Shown piece by piece: positions 19,127 to 27,325 of a stretch of DNA of 64,000 nt. The position numbers were made by a program, and so were the translations under genes. Numbering within the stretch: the stretch's first letter is position 1; the number at the start of each line of letters is the position of its first letter. The stretch comes from Arachidicoccus rhizosphaerae (GTDB lineage Bacteria; Bacteroidota; Bacteroidia; Chitinophagales; Chitinophagaceae). Below the pieces are notes generated by a model that was given only the letters and a program-made list of their open reading frames with translations, had not been told where the DNA came from and did no database searches. The stretch covers positions 1-64,000 of the forward strand of contig NZ_FNQY01000018.1 of assembly GCF_900107765.1 (NCBI RefSeq). Direction: 5' to 3'.

Positions 19127-19579
19127 CTAAGGTTTTTTTAAGGCCACACTGATCATCCATTGAACGCCGAACCGGTCGGTTAACTGCCCGAAAAGATCGC
19201 CCCAAAACATGGGCTGTAATTCTTGTTGTACGGTGGCACCTTCAGAGAGGCCGGAAAAAATATGCCTGGCATCCGGTTCACTATCTGTCCTGATCGCAAT
19301 AAATTGCGTATTGCCCGGACGAAAACTCAGTTCAATGCCTTTACAATAAGAGTGAATCATGTCTGATGCCTGTAATATCTGTCCACCAGGCAACGGAAGG
19401 CAGATGTGCATTAATTTATCTTTTTCTGCCGGGTCTAGAGGGTGCTCAGGGTTCACCGGACTCTGATCTGCTTTTAATTGAAAACTAAAATCACCACCAA
19501 AGACAGATCTGTAAAAATCAAAGGCTTCCTGTGCATTGCCATCGAATATCAAATAGGGATTTAAAATCAGAGGTTGCAT
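19127..19579 (-). CDS. VOC-fold protein, PhnB-like (second copy)
   Basis: A 150-residue VOC-superfamily protein starting LNPYLIFDGNAQEAFDFYRSVFGG and ending GDLFGQLTDRFGVQWMISV, the hallmark of the PhnB branch. It is clearly distinct in sequence from its downstream neighbour, so this is not a recent duplication. Same strand and close spacing suggest one transcript. The substrate is unknown. Confidence 0.88.
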   Translation of the reverse strand: MQPLILNPYLIFDGNAQEAFDFYRSVFGGDFSFQLKADQSPVNPEHPLDPAEKDKLMHICLPLPGGQILQASDMIHSYCKGIELSFRPGNTQFIAIRTDSEPDARHIFSGLSEGATVQQELQPMFWGDLFGQLTDRFGVQWMISVALKKP

Positions 19580-19829
19580 ACATGAATTTTTTACGGTTAG
19601 AAAATCAGATTCCTTAAAGACAAACAGCGTAAGCCATTATCAAGCGCCGTGTTTATTCAAAGTTATGGCATTATCTGATATACTTCGACACCTTTTTACG
19701 GCAAAACAGAGGGGGGATTGCGACAAAAGCCGTATCTTCATTGAATCAAACCGATTGCCGCTGCTATGTCGTTTGTCAATTCAGACAGACCTCATGGAGT
19801 ATTCTTATACAGTATATTATTAAGCTAAG

Positions 19830-20845
19830 TATGGAAATTATGATGGCTGATTTTATTCAATCGTCGAAAACGTACAGGCAAAAGTATAGATGTAATCACC
19901 TATAATATCTTAAATTTACCCAGTCAAATTTGGGTAACTGGTAAGGGAACAATAAAGTATTACTATGATGCTACCGGTAATAAATCACAAAAATTGACCA
20001 TTGACAATGCGGTTAGTCTGACAGATACCAAAATCAACACTTATATCGTGGGTGCTTCTTTCTTAATGTCACACTTCAGTTCTTTGGCACACAGGAAGAC
20101 AGGGAGAGGTCTAAAGCAGATAGTACCGGTTGATTATATGATTGTTTTTTAAAGGATCGTCTGGGGAATACCATGATGATGGTTACATCACAGGTATTGG
20201 CGGTTCGGTAACGGGAGCAGTGGATGGAGTTGTAAACACAATAGCTAACCCGATTGAAACAATTAGGGGATTGGAAAATTGGCTATTTCAAATTCAACTA
20301 TAAAAAGCTGTCGATTATGGAATGAATTTATATTCACTGTATGCCCATTCCGGAAGTGATGCATTTTCAGTATATGCCATGGTAGCACATGCTTTTACAG
20401 ATGCGGCAATTGCGTTCTCTCGTCCTTTAAAGGAAGGCGGGGTCGCTAAGGAGGGAGTATTAATGGGCAATGCATTTAAAGGGCTAGCTTCTATCGCTGA
20501 CATAGGTAAAACAGGCGAAGCGCTGACCCAGGGTGTTCTTCTTATCCAGTTTAAAGGTGCGGAAATCTTAGCACAGGTTGGAATAGAAATGGAGGGTGCT
20601 ACAATCAATGCAGATTTTGTTGTTGTACAGGATGATAAAGTGATTGCTGTATTTGGATCTAAAGTAAATGGAAGTAAGTTAAGTAACAGACAAAAACTGT
20701 TTTTAATGATGGGGATGTTGAGACATTTACAGGCAAAAATTCTGCTCGCGGAAATATAGAAGGTTTGAAAATTAATCCCTCGTAAGTGCAAACGGGAGTT
20801 TATCGTTGGAATTCAAAAACAGGTAATTTTATTTTACAGAATTAA
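19830..20845 (+). pseudogene. decayed Rhs-repeat protein C-terminus with nuclease-like toxin end
   Basis: Reading the three plus frames together restores an Rhs core. One frame gives ITYNILNLPSQI and YYYDATGNKSQKL. A shifted frame gives LQFFGTQEDRERSKADSTG, an in-frame stop, then FLKDRLGNTMMMVT, the Bacteroidota form of the Rhs signature. The next segment (GYITGIGGSVTGAVDG onward) is joined directly, so the usual stretch between is deleted, perhaps at a shared GATGATGGTTAC. The C-terminal domain (from 20322) has ADFVVVQDDKVIAVF then SKVNGSKLSNRQ, which looks like a degenerate restriction-nuclease-fold toxin. A frameshift in a T run (20700-20704) and a TAA after KINPS precede the true end, VYRWNSKTGNFILQN. 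No start codon or secretion region remains. Confidence 0.75.
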
Positions 20846-20855
20846 AATATATAAA

Positions 20856-21538
20856 ATGACACCAAAAGAAGTAATTCGGAGATTATTTGATTTTCTGACG
20901 ATTGAATTTAAGGCTTTTTATTTTAAGCCATTATATAAACTGCAAGGATTTTATAGAAAACAAGGTTCTACTATTTTTTTTCTATGATTTGTTGATTTAC
21001 AACAGAACAGCTATCAGGTCGGGAGTAAAAGGTTTTTTAATTGAACCGTATGCGACAATCCATATTTCTGAAATAGAAGAATATCATAATGAATTAACAA
21101 CTAATGAAGCATACAAAAAAGATTGGAGTCATTCAACAATTGGCAATAGTGTTGCTAATTTGCTTGCTAATCCAGATGGTATAAATAGGAAAAAAATCAA
21201 AGTTTAAATCTTCATGTATTTGACGATGGGCATATTCCTTTAGTGGCAGAACAATTACTAAAACAGTTTAAAGAATTTTCGTTGTCTTTCTTTTTAAACA
21301 ATAATTCAATTGCTAGGGCTGATGAACTACTTAACAAACATCCTAAAGAAGAATGTGTGTACATGAATAATGATAATTATCGCATAGTCAAAGGGATTAT
21401 AGCGGCCAAACTTAATAATAATCCATACGTGGAAGAATTGATTAGTATTTATGAAAAAAAAATATTGAAATGGATATGTACAACGCTACCGAAGAAATGC
21501 AACGCCTAAAAGAAATATTACCTATAATAGAAGCATAA
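20856..21538 (+). pseudogene. frameshifted probable immunity gene for the Rhs toxin
   Basis: An ATG 10 bp after the toxin remnant opens MTPKEVIRRLFDFL. The frame then breaks at runs of 8 T (20974-20981), 7 A (21190-21196) and 9 A (21454-21462). Joining the frames gives a soluble protein of about 225 residues with segments YDLLIYNRTAIRSG, LHVFDDGHIPLVAEQLLKQ and EEMQRLKEILPIIEA. Its position right after an Rhs C-terminus is that of an immunity gene. I do not recognise the family. Because all three breaks lie in homopolymers, sequencing error is a possible alternative, but the adjacent toxin also has a nonsense codon. Confidence 0.6.
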
Positions 21539-21565
21539 GAAATATTTTATAGATAGGCTATCATT

Positions 21566-21900
21566 ACTATTGATTGCCTGTTGGATTGGAACGACCGGAA
21601 TGGTGCATTTCAGGGAGGTGTATGACCTCTATTGCCCGGTAAGGGGAATAATTAGCCGAACGGCAAGGGGGCTGGGGTGACCCAGAATCTGAAGGAAGTC
21701 GCAAGCAAAGTGTTGATATGACGCACAGGAATCGTATGAGACTGTTTATCTGGATGAGGAAGTAAATACCTCTAAAGTTCGGCACTTACACGGAAAGATG
21801 GGCAGTAGATACGGCATGTATAAGCGTAAGCCGTCAACACCACATAATCAGTAAAAGACTCAACAGACGCAGTTTATCTGACACTCCCAATTGCCGCCTT
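21566..21900 (+). mobile_element. 5' remnant of a group II intron RNA
   Basis: A non-coding stretch with dense short hairpins (GAGGT/ACCTC near 21615, CTGGG-GTGA-CCCAG near 21675, ACGGC/GCCGT near 21815) and a text resembling domain I of bacterial group II introns as I remember them (GGGGTGACCCAGAATCTGAA, then TCTGGATGAGGAAG). No intron-encoded reverse transcriptase and no clear domain V follow, so only the 5' part survives. This is recognition from memory plus visible hairpins; a covariance model search would decide it. Confidence 0.5.
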
Positions 21901-22225
21901 AAAAAATTCTTCGATAATTTGTTTTTCTGTTCCATATTATAGGTTTAAAGTTAGAAAAAATGGACCAAATCGTCGACCGCTTCACCTTCCTGGGGAGCCT
22001 CTCAAAATCTACTTAAACAAAGAATTAAACACTACCTTACTAAAGATGCTTATCCAAAAATTGTCTACTCAAAATCCGTGTAATTTTACAAAAATGTGGG
22101 TCTAGAGTATCAAGTCTACGTCTGACTTCCGCCATACTTTTTATTAATGTTTCCGTACTGCTATTGCCGAAAATCCTGCTATGAATAAGCTGCTAAGACA
22201 CGCACGTATGGATAACAGAAACGCC
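21901..22225. other. non-coding gap downstream of the hipBST-like operon
   Basis: No gene, promoter or strong hairpin is seen. It is AT-rich and is probably residual accessory DNA between the intron remnant and the toxin operon. Confidence 0.4.
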
Positions 22226-23212
22226 TTATGTCTTTACAAACTGCTTTAGCCTGCCCTGATAGGCCTGCCAGTAGTTTCGCTTAGTGGTATCATCTAGGAA
22301 CGAGGCATATACCAATCGTTCTATCAGGTCACTCTTGGACATCATTTCATCTACCATTCTGTCAAAGATTTTCTTAGGAATACCGGCCCTGTCTGAGAGC
22401 AGGGAAAACTGATGCTGTATCTTCCCCTGCGCTAAATTTCTGGGTAACAATCCGTCATGTAGAGCGAAATCATTGTCCCTGATATGGATACGGCTGTTCA
22501 TCAGATCATAGGCGGGACTCAGCTTATAGTCACCCAAAGGTGTCTCCAGCAGCGAAAAGTTCTTAAAATGTGCGTCGCCGTTGGAGAACAGGTAATTGAA
22601 CATAATAAGCTTCAGCAACTTTGGCGCTTCAATGGCGTAGGCAGGTACGAACCGCTGCAACAATTCAAAAAGCTGCAGGTAATTCCCCTGATATTTATAA
22701 TCCGTGCCGTGGGTCTGTGGCGTCCGACTCGCCAAGGACGCAAAATCGTCCTGGGCAAGTTTGCTGCCGTCCTTATTGCTGTCAAAACGTTTCGTTACGT
22801 ATGCCGGCTGACCGTCAGCAAAGAAGATCAATGCGTTTTCTGCCGTATTGATACCATAGGCCTGCCTGGCTATCTGCATGGTCAGATGCTCATTTGCAGG
22901 CATCTGATCCCTGCGCCTTCCTGCATTCGGGATGGGCTTCAAGATATGAGAACCCTGTTCACCTTCGTTAATCAGTCTTAGCCTGTTTTTGTCCAATAGG
23001 AGCGAGAACTTCTCCTGAACACCAGAAATTGACATTATTTGCCGGTTCTGGTCAAATGCTTCCTCCAGATTGGGATCAGACCCAGGTGAAGCAAAAGGAA
23101 GTACATAATCAACTTTTTTTCCGTCGAATACCTTGATAAGACACTTACGGCTATAAGTATTGTAGCCCGGTGCTAAAGTTCCCGGACAATGCGTGATAAC
23201 CGGTAGATTCAT
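22226..23212 (-). CDS. HipA-family Ser/Thr kinase toxin lacking the N-terminal subdomain (HipT-like)
   Basis: The HipA kinase fold starts almost directly with its glycine-rich loop. SISGVQEKFSLLL places Ser61 and Ser63 in the SIS motif that is autophosphorylated in HipT of enteropathogenic E. coli. The catalytic loop is NGDAHFKNFSLL (Asp213) and the metal-binding Asp236 lies in AYDLMN. At 328 residues it lacks the roughly 100-residue subdomain 1 of HipA, which is encoded separately just upstream. The start overlaps the previous stop (ATGA, 23209-23212). Known kinases of this type phosphorylate aminoacyl-tRNA synthetases; the target here is unknown. All motifs are intact, so it is probably functional. 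Confidence 0.9.
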   Translation of the reverse strand: MNLPVITHCPGTLAPGYNTYSRKCLIKVFDGKKVDYVLPFASPGSDPNLEEAFDQNRQIMSISGVQEKFSLLLDKNRLRLINEGEQGSHILKPIPNAGRRRDQMPANEHLTMQIARQAYGINTAENALIFFADGQPAYVTKRFDSNKDGSKLAQDDFASLASRTPQTHGTDYKYQGNYLQLFELLQRFVPAYAIEAPKLLKLIMFNYLFSNGDAHFKNFSLLETPLGDYKLSPAYDLMNSRIHIRDNDFALHDGLLPRNLAQGKIQHQFSLLSDRAGIPKKIFDRMVDEMMSKSDLIERLVYASFLDDTTKRNYWQAYQGRLKQFVKT

Positions 23213-23538
23213 ATATCGTTAATTTTTTGTACCCGGACGGCTCCGATAGCATCATTTTTGGCCGTAACCATAAGGAGGCCGAAATAATCATCGGTGTCGA
23301 TCTGGTTAAGTTGGCAGATGACCTGTTTATTCGAACCCTCGGGCAACATGTTGTAAAAAAATGGAAAAAGGAAATCGGAATGATAAGGCTCCTGCTGTTT
23401 GGGAAGCCCAAGGGAGATCGGAGGTTTACCCGCATCTTCCAACCACGAAGTATCGTACTGAAAGGTAAATGTGCCGTCATCATGCTGGGTCAGAATGCCG
23501 GCGTGCTTGTTCTTGAATAATATTTTCGCGCTTCTCAT
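23209..23538 (-). CDS. HipA N-terminal subdomain protein (HipS-like)
   Basis: A 109-residue protein equal to the N-terminal subdomain 1 of HipA: a short beta-rich start (ILFKNKHAGILTQHDDGTFTFQYD), the segment PPISLGLPKQ, then the helical FFYNMLPEG stretch and FGLLMVTAKNDAIGAVRV, which are standard HipA_N features. In the E. coli hipBST operon the equivalent HipS protein is the antitoxin that inhibits HipT. The gene overlaps both neighbours by 4 bp, so the three proteins are translationally coupled. The antitoxin role here is inferred by analogy. Confidence 0.85.
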   Translation of the reverse strand: MRSAKILFKNKHAGILTQHDDGTFTFQYDTSWLEDAGKPPISLGLPKQQEPYHSDFLFPFFYNMLPEGSNKQVICQLNQIDTDDYFGLLMVTAKNDAIGAVRVQKINDI

Positions 23539-23756
23539 ATATTAGTTTTTTGTTCCTTTATCTTAAGTGTAACTTCCATCCCTAATGCACCTGCCAACTT
23601 CTGCAAAGTTGCCAAGGTCGGATTGCCCTTGCCGCTCTCGAACTGTTTCAATGTTCGCAATCCTACACCGGACAGATCTGCCAGTGTTTCCTGGGTAACC
23701 TGTAGCGATTCCCTGCGGGACTTTACTGTCTTTATTATCTTTTCTAAGTGTAACAT
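23535..23756 (-). CDS. HipB-like XRE-family DNA-binding protein
   Basis: A 73-residue single-domain helix-turn-helix protein (VTQETLADLSGVGLRTLKQFESGKGNPTLATL, stated in parts: first helix about 20-27, recognition helix about 31-42). It is the first gene of the three-gene operon, as HipB is in hipBST. It should repress the operon and help hold the complex. A promoter and an inverted repeat lie just upstream. The ATG at 23756 sits 16 bp after the -7 element, which fits the typical short leader. Confidence 0.88.
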   Translation of the reverse strand: MLHLEKIIKTVKSRRESLQVTQETLADLSGVGLRTLKQFESGKGNPTLATLQKLAGALGMEVTLKIKEQKTNI

Positions 23757-23772
23757 AAGGCTCTTTTTTATG

Positions 23773-23803
23773 CAAAAGTAGGGATAAAAAATTATTATTC
23801 CTA
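23773..23803 (-). promoter_or_regulatory. hipB promoter overlapping a candidate operator
   Basis: On the minus strand TACTTTTG (23780-23773) matches TAnnTTTG. An inverted repeat, TAGGGATAA at 23779-23787 with TTATTCCTA at 23795-23803 (8 of 9 pairs), lies against it, where a bound HipB would block RNA polymerase. Confidence 0.55.
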
Positions 23804-23964
23804 TTAAAAGTGCGTTATATGGCTCTTTTCTAATAGTAAGTTATGAGATAATTAAAACAATAATAAGTGCTTTTTGATGCACTTTTTTGATGGGTGTTTA
23901 TTAAAGTTTAACCGTTTTGGTTATATAGTGCATTATAATGCATGGAGTAGCTTCCAGACGCTTT

Positions 23965-24113
23965 ATGATAGGAGCGTCAAGATACTCAAGAAATCCGCCA
24001 GCTTCAAAGCCGTTCGCTACAACACCGGAAAGGTCGAGAAAGAGGAGGGAGAGCTGCTGCTCGCCCAAAACTTTGGTGTCCTCCGGAGGTTGGAAGATCT
24101 CCGGCCGCCATAA
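23965..24113 (+). pseudogene. N-terminal fragment of a mobilisation relaxase
   Basis: The peptide SVKILKKSASFKAVRYNTGK continues with VEKEEGELLLAQNFG and RRLEDLRPP. It matches the start of Bacteroidota conjugative-element relaxases as I know them (K-x-S-x-SF-x-x-VRYN-x-x-K, then GEL and NFG). The ATG at 23965 is out of frame with it by one base; adding one G near 23970 would restore MIGSVKIL. A stop follows after about 50 residues and the catalytic domain is missing. This is a scar of an integrated mobilisable element. Confidence 0.65.
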
Positions 24114-24120
24114 ATACAGA

Positions 24121-24185
24121 GACCAGTTGTGTGATCTGGTGGCTGTAGGCCGCATGAGTTTTGAAAGAAGGTTTAAAAAAGCCAC
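24121..24185 (+). repeat. 65-bp direct copy of part of the downstream AraC-type HTH
   Basis: This segment is identical to 25632-25696 at 63 of 65 positions. It encodes DQLCDLVAVGRMSFERRFKK, the second helix-turn-helix region of the GlxA-like regulator 1.5 kb downstream, and then diverges at once. It is therefore a recent partial copy, fused next to the relaxase fragment, not a gene. Confidence 0.85.
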
Positions 24186-24923
24186 TCTGCAGCTACGTTC
24201 TTTGGCTATTCTTTTTTTTATTTTTTGGTAATTGCCTCTTTGTTGAGTCACTTTATTTTATCAATAGTTCCGAGAGCTAGGCAATTAATCAATAAAATTG
24301 AGAAATAAAAAACAAGGCTAAGATTATCAAATGTCTTGAAAATATCCAGTGTAGTTTTTATTGGAAAATCGTTATTCATAATGTCCATTAGCGGAGTGCA
24401 CGACTACGGCATTTTCTAAAACTTAGTAAACCAATCGTTACTCCCTGTTAATCCTGCGTGACCATAGCACGGATAACGAGTGTTTGAGTGCTCCGGGGTT
24501 GCCTGTTCCGGAAAAAGGATGCTGAGTGTAAATTATGGAGCATGTTGACCACCATTCTGGGATGTTGCCCCACCTTTATTCCCTAAAACTCGCTACATTC
24601 GAAGAGGCAGGTGCTGGAAACACAGTTCAGAGACTGAACCGACGCGCCGGTGGTTGATTCTACGATTAGGGATTTTCTATTAACCTAAATTTGATAGTTA
24701 CGCTATATCGTTTGATAAAGTTATCTGGAAAATAAATTGTAATTACCATACAAAAAATTCGGTTATACTAAATAATAAAGATTGTCGGCAGTTATTTTGA
24801 AAGGAGGAGATTTGCGTTCTTTGTATTGAGTATGATAATGGTTTGAAATTAGCCAAATATGCAAGTCAACCTGAGATATATATTGAAAAGGCGTCGTAAT
24901 TACAAAATGTGTATCTTTAGTGA
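24186..24923. other. non-coding remnant region upstream of the GlxA-like gene
   Basis: No credible gene is seen. Near 24542-24574 the motif ATGTTGACCACC is followed 20 bp later by ATGTTGCCCCACC, a tandem pattern resembling the ends of IS21-type elements; this is only a suggestion. The segment TATCTTTAG at 24909-24917, just before the next gene, resembles a -7 element. Confidence 0.4.
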
Positions 24924-25919
24924 ATGAAGCGAATCTCCATTCTTGTGCCGGAAAGAGCTATTTTAGGCAGCCTGGAAGGGTCCAGGCAGCTATTTACCCA
25001 AGTGAATGGTTTTTGTGTACAAAACGGACAGCCCCCACTATTCGATATACAGCTGGTGGGGATAAAGCTGGGCACCAAGGTGAGTGGTGGTCTTTTCACG
25101 GTAAATGCTACCCATCTGATAAGCGAAGTGTATACGACAGATCTGATCATTATCCCAGCCATTGACGGAGATCTGGGAGAAGCGATTGAGATTAACCGGA
25201 CGTTTATCCCTTGGATCAAAACGCAGTTTGAAGCAGGGGCAGAGGTGGCGAGTCTTTGTCTGGGCGCCTTTTTACTGGCAGAAACCGGACTGCTGGCGGG
25301 CAGAAAATGCGCAACCCATTGGATGGCATCGACTGATTTTAAACAGCGCTATCCAAGCGCGGAGCTGCTGACGGAAAAAGTAATTACGGAAGATAATGGT
25401 ATTTATTGCAGCGGTGGGGCCTTCTCCTATCTGAATCTGATATTATATCTGATCGAAAAATATGCCGGTAGGCAGATGGCCTTACTATGTGCCAAGGTAT
25501 TTGCCATTGAAATTGACCGGGAATCGCAGCTTCCTTTTACCATGTTCAGCGGTCAGAAAAACCATGAGGATCATGAAGTGAAAAAAGCCCAACAATTTAT
25601 TGAGACTAATTTCAGGGATAAAATTTCTATTGACCAGTTGTGTGATCTGGTGGCTGTAGGGCGCAGGAGTTTTGAAAGAAGGTTTAAAAAAGCCACAAAT
25701 AATACCGTGCTTGAATATATTCAGCGAGTCAAAATTGAGGCGGCCAAACAGCAGTTGGAACTGGAGGAGAAAAATGTCAATGAAGTGATGTTTGAAGTCG
25801 GTTATCTGGATCAAAAAACCTTCAGAGGCATGTTTAAAAAAGTAACGGGTTTGTCGCCACTGGCCTATAAAAATAAGTTCAGAAATCTATCGCCAGCCGC
25901 CCTTGAAAGTCATCTATGA
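24924..25919 (+). CDS. GlxA-family transcriptional regulator (DJ-1/PfpI plus AraC HTH)
   Basis: The N-terminal DJ-1/PfpI-like domain (about 1-190) contains the nucleophile-elbow-like stretch EVASLCLGAFLLAETGLL, and the C-terminal AraC domain (about 215-325) carries two helix-turn-helix motifs (ISIDQLCDLVAVGRRSFERR and VNEVMFEVGYLDQKTF). Its 331 residues are normal. Such regulators usually sense small metabolites and activate nearby genes, but no obvious target operon sits beside it. It is the source of the 65-bp partial copy found at 24121. Confidence 0.93.
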   Translation: MKRISILVPERAILGSLEGSRQLFTQVNGFCVQNGQPPLFDIQLVGIKLGTKVSGGLFTVNATHLISEVYTTDLIIIPAIDGDLGEAIEINRTFIPWIKTQFEAGAEVASLCLGAFLLAETGLLAGRKCATHWMASTDFKQRYPSAELLTEKVITEDNGIYCSGGAFSYLNLILYLIEKYAGRQMALLCAKVFAIEIDRESQLPFTMFSGQKNHEDHEVKKAQQFIETNFRDKISIDQLCDLVAVGRRSFERRFKKATNNTVLEYIQRVKIEAAKQQLELEEKNVNEVMFEVGYLDQKTFRGMFKKVTGLSPLAYKNKFRNLSPAALESHL

Positions 25920-25970
25920 GTTAAAGCAGACGGGGCTGAAATACCGAATCCCGTTTGTCCACCCGCAAAA

Positions 25971-26000
25971 AAAATCCCACAAAGCTAAAAAGCTGTGGGA
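25971..26000 (-). terminator. terminator of hsp20
   Basis: On the minus strand the hairpin TCCCACAGCT/AGCTTTGTGGGA (25975-26000) is followed by a run of about eight T residues. It ends the hsp20 transcript. The plus side has no T tract. Confidence 0.75.
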
Positions 26001-26061
26001 GTTCTTCAGCTGGCTAGCCGAAGCATTAAACAAAGTTACTTAATTTATCTGGCCGGGATGA

Positions 26062-26490
26062 TTAAAGAATTTCAATCGCTTTAGGGGAAATTTTCACTTC
26101 CTCTTTTTTAGGAAGACTTACACTTAAAATCCCGTTTTCGTATTTAGCCACAATTTTATCGGCGTCGATTTTCTCATCCAGGGTAAAAGTTCTTTTAAAA
26201 CTTCTGGTGCTGAATTCCTGACGGTGGATTTTTGTATCCTCGCTTTTTTGTTCAGCAGTAGTCTGCTTTTCGTAAGAGATGGTCAGCAGATTGTCCTCCA
26301 CATTTAATTTGAAGTCTTGTTTTTGTAAACCGGGAGCTGCTACTTCCAGTTCAAAAGCTTCTTTATTTTCTTTTACATTCACTGCAGGTACATGCAGTTC
26401 TTTTGCAAAATTGCCAGCGGGGAAGCCGCCAAATACTTCTTCAAACAGGTTGTTTAAGGTGCCGTAGTTTCTTTTTGCTAAGGTTGACAT
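26062..26490 (-). CDS. Hsp20 family small heat-shock protein
   Basis: ATP-independent holdase chaperone. The alpha-crystallin domain occupies about 35-135 (VNVKENKEAFELEVAAPGLQ, then the family end KYENGILSVSLPKKEE), with a short C-terminal tail ending ISPKAIEIL, where I-x-I-like residues normally help oligomerise. Its 142 residues are typical. Start MSTLAKRNYG. It is a single-gene transcript with a terminator; the upstream region has a sigma-54-like promoter candidate. Confidence 0.95.
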   Translation of the reverse strand: MSTLAKRNYGTLNNLFEEVFGGFPAGNFAKELHVPAVNVKENKEAFELEVAAPGLQKQDFKLNVEDNLLTISYEKQTTAEQKSEDTKIHRQEFSTRSFKRTFTLDEKIDADKIVAKYENGILSVSLPKKEEVKISPKAIEIL

Positions 26491-26584
26491 ATTTAATAAT
26501 TTTTGAAAGTGAATAATTGTTTTTTAATGTTTGTTTTTTATTCTCCCTGAATGCCTTTTTGATTTTCAGGTTCGTTTTACAGAT

Positions 26585-26600
26585 TTCAAATGCCGTACCA
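26585..26600 (-). promoter_or_regulatory. candidate sigma-54 promoter for hsp20
   Basis: On the minus strand the sequence reads TGGTACGGCATTTGAA, close to the TGGCACG-N4-TTGCA pattern, with GG at -24 but GA instead of GC at -12. It lies 95 bp upstream of the hsp20 start. Three ATGAC motifs lie farther up (26653-26690). The -12 mismatch keeps this uncertain. Confidence 0.3.
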
Positions 26601-26789
26601 GGGCCAAAAAAGACTTTTTTGAGGCCAAAGAGACAGAAATAATAAAATGAATATGACAAAATGACTTAATTTAATTTGTGCTTATGTCATTATGGCGTAA
26701 TGAATAGTTCTAAACCAGGAAATGATTCCTCCACAGCTTCCTTTACCTTTGGAAAGGGGGCCGTAATGACGTAGCTCTCGATAAATTTG

Positions 26790-26797
26790 TATCTTTG
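26790..26797 (+). promoter_or_regulatory. promoter -7 element of the bacilliredoxin gene
   Basis: TATCTTTG matches TAnnTTTG exactly. It lies 27 bp before the ATG at 26825 and shows that the upstream in-frame TTG (26795) cannot be the start. Confidence 0.65.
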
Positions 26798-26824
26798 TGG
26801 TTCATAAAAACAAAAACATTTACT

Positions 26825-27238
26825 ATGTATCCTGAAGAAATAGTAATGCCGATGAAGGCGGAGTTAACTGATTATGGTTTTGAAGATTTAACCACTCCGC
26901 AATCTATTGACGCTGCTTTACAGCGCCCCGGTACTACACTGATTGTCATTAATTCCGTATGCGGATGTTCTGCAGGAAGTGCCCGCCCAGGTGTACTGAT
27001 GGCTGTCCAGAATTCAGAAAAGAAACCTGATCATTTGGCGACCTCTTTTGCCGGTTTTGACGCGGCTGCTGTTAGCAGATTAAGAGAGTTCTTACTGCCT
27101 TATCCGCCTTCCTCACCTTCCATTGCCTTATTTAAAGATGGTAAGCTGGTGAATTTCATTGAAAGGCACATGATTGAAGGCAGATCCGCACAGTTAATCG
27201 CAGGTGCGTTAATGCAGGCATTTGAAGAAAATTGTTAG
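26825..27238 (+). CDS. bacilliredoxin, BrxA/BrxB (YphP/YqiW) family
   Basis: A 137-residue thiol protein with the family motif NSVCGCSAGSARPG (Cys46 and Cys48, the CGC active site), and the characteristic ending FIERHMIEGRSAQLIAG. In Bacillus these proteins remove bacillithiol from mixed disulfides; Bacteroidota members keep the motif. The ATG at 26825 is chosen because the upstream promoter overlaps the earlier TTG. It is monocistronic with a strong terminator. Confidence 0.92.
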   Translation: MYPEEIVMPMKAELTDYGFEDLTTPQSIDAALQRPGTTLIVINSVCGCSAGSARPGVLMAVQNSEKKPDHLATSFAGFDAAAVSRLREFLLPYPPSSPSIALFKDGKLVNFIERHMIEGRSAQLIAGALMQAFEENC

Positions 27239-27325
27239 TATATCCCATAAGGACTACAAGATATTTATAAAAAGTGCTGTTATTTATGACAGCAGCTTAG
27301 AACGCAGTTAGTGAGCTAAAAATTG

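Noticed and set aside
22190-22215. CGCACGTATGG-like sequence resembling the 3' arm of group II intron domain V
   Set aside because: The 5' arm that should pair with it is not present, so it is probably chance.
23563-23775. Alternative 70-residue frame overlapping hipB
   Set aside because: It is out of frame with the clear XRE helix-turn-helix, starts inside the promoter and has no domain.
26441-26659. Minus-strand 72-residue open frame upstream of hsp20
   Set aside because: It overlaps the hsp20 start and promoter region and consists of Lys/Asn/Phe-rich text without a recognisable domain.
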